The notes under the pieces: generated by a model
The model's database searches: none
The model's input: the letters and a program-made list of their open reading frames with translations, nothing else
Told to the model about the DNA's origin: nothing
Assembly (NCBI GenBank): GCA_017399305.1
Contig: JAFQDK010000009.1
Location: forward strand, 124,001-188,000
Source of the DNA: Clostridia bacterium
GTDB lineage: Bacteria > Bacillota > Clostridia > Oscillospirales > CAG-272
DNA: 64,000 nt
Reading direction: 5' to 3'
In this document: positions 60,120 to 64,000 of the stretch, piece by piece
Layout of the letters: every line of letters begins with the position of its first letter
How positions within the stretch are numbered: the first letter of the stretch is position 1
Made by a program: the position numbers and the translations under genes

Positions 60120-60281
60120 TTAGCGCCTTTTTTCTTTCTCGAAATACTGAAATATAGGACACTTTTTGGTTTCATCACATTTGCAATACTCTTTATATGT
60201 ATCTGTTGATATTTCAGTGTCTTTTAAAATGCAGAAGTATTTGTTACTTTTTTCAATAAAGTAATCACAGTATTTTGCCAT
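60120..60281 (-). CDS. Cys-containing mini-protein, 53 residues
   Basis: Translation from ATG 60281 gives MAKYCDYFIEKSNKYFCILK, then DTEISTDTYKEYCKCDETKK and CPIFQYFEKEKRR. Five cysteines (5, 17, 33, 35, 41) suggest a metal or Fe-S site. GAAAGGAG lies before the ATG. It is followed after 16 bases by the 64-residue Cys-rich gene with its own AAAGGAG. The sequence ends precisely at a stop inside this spacing, supporting a real gene. Confidence 0.7.
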   Translation of the reverse strand: MAKYCDYFIEKSNKYFCILKDTEISTDTYKEYCKCDETKKCPIFQYFEKEKRR

Positions 60282-60296
60282 TTCGGGCTCCTTTCA

Positions 60297-60473
60297 TTAA
60301 AGGTTTGCATGGCTGTAGGGAGTTTCACCTTTGCCATAGCACTCTCCGCATTCTTTGCGACCATCGCCGTTGCAGTAGCCGCAAGTTTTATCTTCATAAC
60401 GGGGATCCTTTTTAGAACCTTTACAAACGGGGCAAATCAGGTATCCACTACCTTTACATTCTCTACAGGTCAT
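60297..60473 (-). CDS. Stand-alone DnaJ-type zinc-finger mini-protein, 58 residues
   Basis: ATG 60473 opens MTCRECKGSGYLICPVCKGS, then a loop KKDPRYEDKT and CGYCNGDGRKECGECYGKG, ending TPYSHANL. Four CxxCxG(x)G repeats in a row are exactly the arrangement of the central zinc-binding domain of DnaJ/Hsp40, here without J domain or substrate-binding domain. In DnaJ this region binds two Zn2+ and helps client recognition. GGGAG lies 10 bases upstream, within the end of the 47-residue gene. It could be a chaperone adaptor or metal-binding partner for the operon's other products. Confidence 0.8.
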   Translation of the reverse strand: MTCRECKGSGYLICPVCKGSKKDPRYEDKTCGYCNGDGRKECGECYGKGETPYSHANL

Positions 60474-60478
60474 TGTGA

Positions 60479-60622
60479 TTAAACTCCCATCTTCTTTACG
60501 ATTTCCTGAACATCAGGATTGTTTTCGCCAAGGTCAGCCTTCATTTCTTTAAGAATTGCAATGATCTCCGACTTTGAAGATGCGTTTGCGATTTTCTCCT
60601 TATAATATGCTGTTGATGCCAT
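60479..60622 (-). CDS. Small helical mini-protein, 47 residues
   Basis: MASTAYYKEKIANASSKSEI, then IAILKEMKADLGENNPDVQE and IVKKMGV. Probably two helices; no cysteine or signal peptide. AGGAGG seven or eight bases before ATG 60622 is one of the strongest ribosome binding sites of the island, so it may be the most abundant product. No family recognised. Confidence 0.72.
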   Translation of the reverse strand: MASTAYYKEKIANASSKSEIIAILKEMKADLGENNPDVQEIVKKMGV

Positions 60623-60648
60623 GATATATAACCTCCTAAAAATATAAT

Positions 60649-62373
60649 TTAACTGATTACTCTTTTTATAATATCAAGAAGAATAGTGTAGTACATGTTT
60701 TCTTCCTCTTGCTTTGCTTTGCTTCCGCCAAAGCCTTGGATAGCGCCGATAGCGCCGCCAATCAAGCCGTTTACAAGAGTAGAACTGTTGTTTTTCGGCT
60801 CCCAATATTGTTTCCAGCCGCCTGATACTTGAGATTTTGCGTTTTCTTTGTGGGCAAGTTTTTTGCTGTTTTTGCTTATTCCAAAGTCGTTTGCGTATAC
60901 AATAGTTGCGTTACCCTGGCGGCGTAAACTTATTGCTAAATTATAGTAGTCTTTTTTGTGGTCAGGATGGAAAACAATAAGACAATCTAACAGTTCTTTT
61001 AATAAAGCACCGCCGTTATTTATTCTTCCATATTCAAAAGCAACTGGAATGCAGATTTCTTCTGCTTCTGCGGCGATAGCCTTTGCTATGATTTCTAGTG
61101 TTATTTCATTACCGTTTTTGTACATGCAAGGCTTTTGTAACTCACGCATATCCTTGGCTTTGATTACCTTCTTTGAAGTGGGAATATAAAAAGTGTCCTG
61201 TACAGGCTCAACATATTCAGATGAATCAACATTTTCTAAAGGTTCATCGTATTCCATAGGCATTGCTTCTTCCGGTACTTCTTCAATTATCTCAGAAGCT
61301 TCTGTGGTAGCGTTGTGTGAATTAGCTGCTTCGGTTGAGTTTGCTTTATAGATTGATATTGCCGGAGCAACTTTTTCCACTAATTCGGCAATGAGAGTAG
61401 AATAAGTATCTTCCTCGCTTAAGCCATTTTTATGACACTGGTTCCAAGTAATTGAAACGTCCAATTTAATACAGTTTGTTAAAGTTGGATTTTCTATTAC
61501 CTTATGGCAAAAAGAAATAACATCATTTTCAGTATCAGTAAGGTTTTCATATGTGGAATAAAATGTAATTAAAGTTTGAGCCTGTTCTACATATATTTGT
61601 TGCACTTTTTCGTTATGTGCAATTTCAAGTAATGGGTAGGCACTGCTTAAGATATCGTTATATGTCTTTTTTAATTGCTCGAGTTTTGAAAGCCCGGTTT
61701 CTTTTTGTTGGGGTTCTGGATTTATAGTAACTCTTTTCTCGGTTGTAGGTTCGGTAATGATTTCCGGCTCATGAGTAGCTTTCGGTTCAGTAACAACCTT
61801 GACTTCAGAAATAGTTTCCGGAGTGGATGCAACTTGAGGTTTAATAATAACCTTTGGCTCTTTTTTTATAATAGGTTGGGATTTGTTAGGTGCTACTCGG
61901 CGAAATGAGCTAACTCCATTGGTCGGTCGTTCAGCGTCGCTTGCTTTTTCAGGTATAGTAACATCAGGCGCTTTTTTTACTATAATTGTATGATGATAGA
62001 AATTTAGATCGATCCAAGGAATATCTAAAAGCTTTTCGACAATTATGTATTGCATTCCAAGCAATGTTTCGTCAATCATTTTTATGCCATGATCCTCAAA
62101 AGAGAAAAGAGGCTTTTTACGTTCTTCGGGGTAGAGTTTTTGCAACCCTTCACCGCTAAGCATTTCAAATATTATTGCTTTCTTTTTAAAATGTATGAAA
62201 TAACTTCCTCCACATCTGAGGAGTGTGACGGGTAAGCCATCGGGGTCTAAAATATGTTCGCAGATATCCGTTGTTATGTTTTGTAATTGGGGATTTGTGC
62301 GCAATACGAGCTCTTTTTTTGGTTTAAGTGTGTTGTTTAAAAAGTTTTTAAGTTTTTCTGAGATGTTGTACAT
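60649..62373 (-). CDS. Large accessory-operon protein with disordered linker and glycine zipper
   Basis: 574 residues, no recognised family. An N-terminal globular region (about 1-140; LLRCGGSYFIHFKKKAIIFE) is followed by a Pro/Glu/Thr/Lys-rich linker (about 140-235), a helical region (about 235-345; KLEQLKKTYNDILSSAYPLL), a second acidic linker (about 350-400) and a C-terminal domain (about 410-530) with PVAFEYGRINNGGALLKELL, then FHPDHKKDYYNLAISLRRQG. Near the end, LVNGLIGGAIGAIQGFGG is a glycine zipper able to insert in or associate with membrane. It may be the scaffold of the system. Confidence 0.75.
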   Translation of the reverse strand: MYNISEKLKNFLNNTLKPKKELVLRTNPQLQNITTDICEHILDPDGLPVTLLRCGGSYFIHFKKKAIIFEMLSGEGLQKLYPEERKKPLFSFEDHGIKMIDETLLGMQYIIVEKLLDIPWIDLNFYHHTIIVKKAPDVTIPEKASDAERPTNGVSSFRRVAPNKSQPIIKKEPKVIIKPQVASTPETISEVKVVTEPKATHEPEIITEPTTEKRVTINPEPQQKETGLSKLEQLKKTYNDILSSAYPLLEIAHNEKVQQIYVEQAQTLITFYSTYENLTDTENDVISFCHKVIENPTLTNCIKLDVSITWNQCHKNGLSEEDTYSTLIAELVEKVAPAISIYKANSTEAANSHNATTEASEIIEEVPEEAMPMEYDEPLENVDSSEYVEPVQDTFYIPTSKKVIKAKDMRELQKPCMYKNGNEITLEIIAKAIAAEAEEICIPVAFEYGRINNGGALLKELLDCLIVFHPDHKKDYYNLAISLRRQGNATIVYANDFGISKNSKKLAHKENAKSQVSGGWKQYWEPKNNSSTLVNGLIGGAIGAIQGFGGSKAKQEEENMYYTILLDIIKRVIS

Positions 62374-62407
62374 ATCTAAAATTAGACTCCGTTAGTATTT
62401 ATGTCAA

Positions 62408-62854
62408 TTACCATTTTTGCAACTTTGGCGGATAGATTTTAATCTGATCATTGTCGTATACAATTTCATAGCCTGATTCTTTGATTTCTTCTACTATGAT
62501 TTTTGTTAATTCATCGCTCATTGCATTGCTTTTCAATCGTTGCCAACCAAGTTGTTCAAATTTGATTATCCAAATAGTTTGAAGGTGAAATTCTGCTTGC
62601 TTAAACCAAGCGTTAAACCATACGCCATCTTTTGATACTATAAGCCAAATGTAGTTATAATATAATTGCTTATTGTAGAAATATTCATCAAATTCTCGAT
62701 TTTTAAAGGTTTGAATTATTGTGTCTACAAGTGCTTGCGTTTTTGCGCTGTTGCGAATGGTTTCTCTGTCTGTTTGTTCTTGCGCTTTTTTTATTTGGCG
62801 TTGTTGCTCGCGTTCTTCTTTGCTTCCAAACAAAAGTGAAAAGAATCCGGCCAT
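62408..62854 (-). CDS. Hypothetical protein, first gene of the accessory operon
   Basis: About 148 residues from ATG 62854 (GGGGTGG site). It starts MAGFFSLLFGSKEEREQQRQ with a short hydrophobic N-terminus, a charged helical stretch and then a compact domain: FDEYFYNKQLYYNYIWLIVS, WFNAWFKQAEFHLQTIWIIK, and YEIVYDNDQIKIYP. No family recognised. It is the first gene behind the consensus promoter and lies 34 bases before the 574-residue protein. Confidence 0.72.
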   Translation of the reverse strand: MAGFFSLLFGSKEEREQQRQIKKAQEQTDRETIRNSAKTQALVDTIIQTFKNREFDEYFYNKQLYYNYIWLIVSKDGVWFNAWFKQAEFHLQTIWIIKFEQLGWQRLKSNAMSDELTKIIVEEIKESGYEIVYDNDQIKIYPPKLQKW

Positions 62855-62876
62855 TTTTACCACCCCTTCTATTGAC

Positions 62877-62905
62877 ATTATACGTTTCTATTCGTGGATT
62901 GTCAA
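62877..62905 (-). promoter_or_regulatory. Consensus promoter of the accessory operon with repeats for a regulator
   Basis: Minus strand TTGACA (62905-62900), 17 bp, TATAAT (62882-62877), a perfect match. TTCGTGGAT occurs at 62891-62899 inside the spacer and again at 62911-62919, upstream of the -35, as a 20-bp-spaced direct repeat. This is a likely operator for the divergent XRE protein. Confidence 0.85.
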
Positions 62906-62971
62906 CACATTTCGTGGATAGAAGAGGAATGAACCTCTAATTTTTGTATAATAATGATAAGGGGTGATGCT

Positions 62972-63295
62972 ATGACTTTCGGGAATATATTGCGAGAACT
63001 TTTAGAGGATAATAATATTACTCAAAAACAATTAGCAGAAGAACTAAACATTGCTGCTACTACCGTTGGCAATTATATTCGCGGAATAAGGGAACCGGAC
63101 TTTGAGATCTTAAAGCTTGTAGCATCATATTTTAATGTGACGACTGACTATCTTTTAGACTATAGATTAGATATAACAAAAACTCATAAAGAGGACGAGC
63201 TTATAAATATATATCGTTGTTTGTCTGATGAAAAGAAAGAGCTTTTGCTTGAACAAGGAAAATTGTTGGTCAATTTTGAAAGGAATAAGCAATAA
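62972..63295 (+). CDS. XRE-family repressor, divergent to the accessory operon
   Basis: About 107 residues from ATG 62972 (GGGGTG upstream). A helix-turn-helix ITQKQLAEELNIAATTVGNY, then IRGIREPDFEILKLVASYFN and VTTDYLLDYRLD, as in SOS-type or plasmid/phage repressors, with a helical tail LINIYRCLSDEKKELLLEQG. Its position suggests control of the accessory operon and of itself through the TTCGTGGAT repeats. A -10-like TATAAT lies at 62947-62952 without a clear -35. Confidence 0.88.
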   Translation: MTFGNILRELLEDNNITQKQLAEELNIAATTVGNYIRGIREPDFEILKLVASYFNVTTDYLLDYRLDITKTHKEDELINIYRCLSDEKKELLLEQGKLLVNFERNKQ

Positions 63296-63324
63296 AAAAA
63301 GGAACTCATATGAGTTCCTTTTTA
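63294..63324. terminator. Bidirectional terminator between the two XRE genes
   Basis: AAAAAGGAACTC-atat-GAGTTCCTTTTT, almost identical to 57984-58012 including the following TAGTTTTT. Confidence 0.9.
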
Positions 63325-63543
63325 GTTTTTAGATTTTGGGTATGGTGATTTTTCATCAGTCAATCCTGCAAGATAGTCCATGCTTGTTCCAAGTGCTAAT
63401 GCTATTCTCTTGCATTGCTCAAATGTATAGTAACGCAATCCACGTTCGATTTTTGAATAGTCGCTTTGGTCAATTCCTGTTAACATTTGCATTTTCAATT
63501 GTGTATATCCGCGTTCTTTTCTCAAGTTTTTAAGTCTGTCCAT
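63322..63543 (-). CDS. Small XRE-family regulator
   Basis: 73 residues. LKNLRKERGYTQLKMQMLTG, IDQSDYSKIERGLRYY, then TFEQCKRIALALGTSMDYLA: a complete single-domain Cro-like helix-turn-helix. GAGGTG lies before the ATG. Divergent from a small acidic protein gene; repeats AAATTGACCTAT between them (63570-63581 and 63595-63606) are candidate operators. Confidence 0.88.
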   Translation of the reverse strand: MDRLKNLRKERGYTQLKMQMLTGIDQSDYSKIERGLRYYTFEQCKRIALALGTSMDYLAGLTDEKSPYPKSKN

Positions 63544-63579
63544 GTCAACACCTCACCATTATTATGGCAAATTGACCTA

Positions 63580-63608
63580 TTGACAATAGGGTTAAATTGA
63601 CCTATAAT
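63580..63608 (+). promoter_or_regulatory. Consensus promoter with operator-like direct repeats
   Basis: TTGACA (63580-63585), 17 bp, TATAAT (63603-63608). AAATTGACCTAT occurs twice with a 25-bp period, one copy upstream and one across the spacer and -10; CTATTGACAATAG (63578-63590) is an odd palindrome on the -35. Confidence 0.85.
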
Positions 63609-63628
63609 TGAAAAAGGGAGGTATTAAT

Positions 63629-63865
63629 ATGAATATAAAACTAGAATTATTGAAAGAAGAGATATCATATTATGTTACATCGCACTTGGACGAACTTAAT
63701 ATAGATGTGGATGAGATAGTTGATAGTGCAGCAGTTCTTATTTTGGCACAAATAAAGGAAATCTTACAAAACGATGAGTATACTGATTTCGATATTGTAG
63801 AGAAGATTGTAGAATTGTTTGAGCAAAATGGTATAGATTGTGGCGGATGTCATGATTTTGGATAA
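63629..63865 (+). CDS. Small acidic hypothetical protein
   Basis: 78 residues from ATG 63629 (GGGAGG upstream): MNIKLELLKEEISYYVTSHL, then a very acidic helical body (DELNIDVDEIVDSAAVLIL, NDEYTDFDIVEKIVELFEQN) and an end GIDCGGCHDFG with a CGGC pair. No family recognised. With the divergent XRE gene it forms a two-gene regulated unit; a toxin-antitoxin or antirepressor role is possible but unproved. Confidence 0.7.
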   Translation: MNIKLELLKEEISYYVTSHLDELNIDVDEIVDSAAVLILAQIKEILQNDEYTDFDIVEKIVELFEQNGIDCGGCHDFG

Positions 63866-63866
63866 C

Positions 63867-63896
63867 AAAAAAGGAACTCTTTTGAGTTCCTTTTTT
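63867..63896. terminator. Bidirectional terminator at the right edge of the island
   Basis: AAAAAAGGAACTC-tttt-GAGTTCCTTTTTT, third copy of the same stem. Serves rplA on the minus strand. Confidence 0.9.
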
Positions 63897-63906
63897 AATT
63901 GACATA

Positions 63907-64000
63907 TTAGCCAAGCTTTGCAGCGTTAACCTTGATGCCAGGGCCCATGGTTGTTGCTACTACGCAGGACTTGATGTACTGACCCTTTGCAGCAGCGGGC
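63907..64000 (-). CDS. rplA: 50S ribosomal protein L1, C-terminal end only
   Basis: The minus frame reads [20 protein letters not shown], then [10 protein letters not shown] and stop at 63907. KGQYIKS followed by TTMGPGIKV is the conserved C-terminus of ribosomal protein L1, which binds 23S rRNA at the L1 stalk. The rest of the gene lies beyond the window. Core ribosomal DNA therefore resumes immediately after the accessory island. Confidence 0.9.
   Translation of the reverse strand, partial: PAAAKGQYIKSCVVATTMGPGIKVNAAKLG

Noticed and set aside
58504-63865. Known defence systems (CBASS, BREX, Thoeris, ubiquitin-like Bil)
   Set aside because: No nucleotidyltransferase, helicase-methyltransferase, TIR, E1, E2 or beta-grasp protein is recognisable; only a JAMM motif is shared with Bil-type systems.

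Overview
The window looks like a chromosomal segment of an anaerobic Bacillota (Firmicutes), class Clostridia, most probably near Oscillospirales/Ruminococcaceae. The reasons are: low-to-moderate GC; strong AGGAGG-type ribosome binding sites; TTGACA-17-TATAAT promoters; a 2Fe-2S/ASKHA corrinoid reductive activator; rubrerythrin; SpoVG; a PhoBR-linked pst operon; and intrinsic terminators at most convergent gene ends. The assignment comes from gene content only; no 16S or database search was possible.

Layout. (1) 1-1247, minus: an ACT-domain regulator and the 5' part of a PFL/UPF0210 protein. (2) 1400-8423, plus: a mostly housekeeping run with a membrane protein, lipoprotein, alr, an anchored binding-protein-like gene, aspS, truB and pgeF. 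(3) 8399-8616: a 92-bp duplicated structured element, followed by a CapA-family phosphoesterase. (4) 9932-16376: pstSCAB-phoU-phoB-phoR. PstS has its two lobes in swapped order, and palindromic repeats sit between pstA and pstB. (5) 16408-21283, minus: a P-type Ca/Mn ATPase behind a yybP-ykoY (Mn2+) riboswitch with its terminator and promoter, plus a cytosolic six-hairpin-glycosidase-like protein. (6) 21519-34247, plus: rsmE, a PucR/CdaR-type regulator, ftsE-ftsX-murein hydrolase-ctp, greA, lysS, two secreted or anchored unknowns, a decayed UroD/MtaA-type methyltransferase and an intact RACo-like activator. (7) 34309-39478, minus: a heterodimeric ABC exporter and murC. (8) 39582-42206: spoVG, a small phage-like switch (XRE repressor, three operator copies, two small genes) and two unknown genes. 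(9) 42376-48025, plus: a YifB/ComM ATPase, dxs and a CapD/FlaA1-type sugar nucleotide enzyme. (10) 48059-57985: rubrerythrin, an inositol-phosphatase-family enzyme and a beta-CASP metallo-hydrolase (the last two sharing one palindromic divergent promoter), a DinG/Rad3 helicase, an atypical MutS, Lrp, an aminotransferase, a UPF0291 protein and birA. (11) 57984-63896: an AT-rich accessory island. (12) 63907-64000: the 3' end of rplA.

The strongest candidate for a new system is the island at 58045-62905. It is a nine-gene minus-strand operon reading from a perfect consensus promoter. It encodes two unknown proteins (one 574 aa with a glycine zipper), four mini-proteins of 47-64 aa (one essentially a stand-alone DnaJ-type zinc finger, two Cys-rich), a JAMM/JAB metalloprotease, a Sel1-like protein with a CFI-box C-terminus, and a small unknown. 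It is flanked by XRE regulators and by nearly identical terminators. Other structural finds are a recurring three-way-junction element, a perfect palindromic bidirectional promoter, a circularly permuted PstS, and a hairpin covering the rubrerythrin start.
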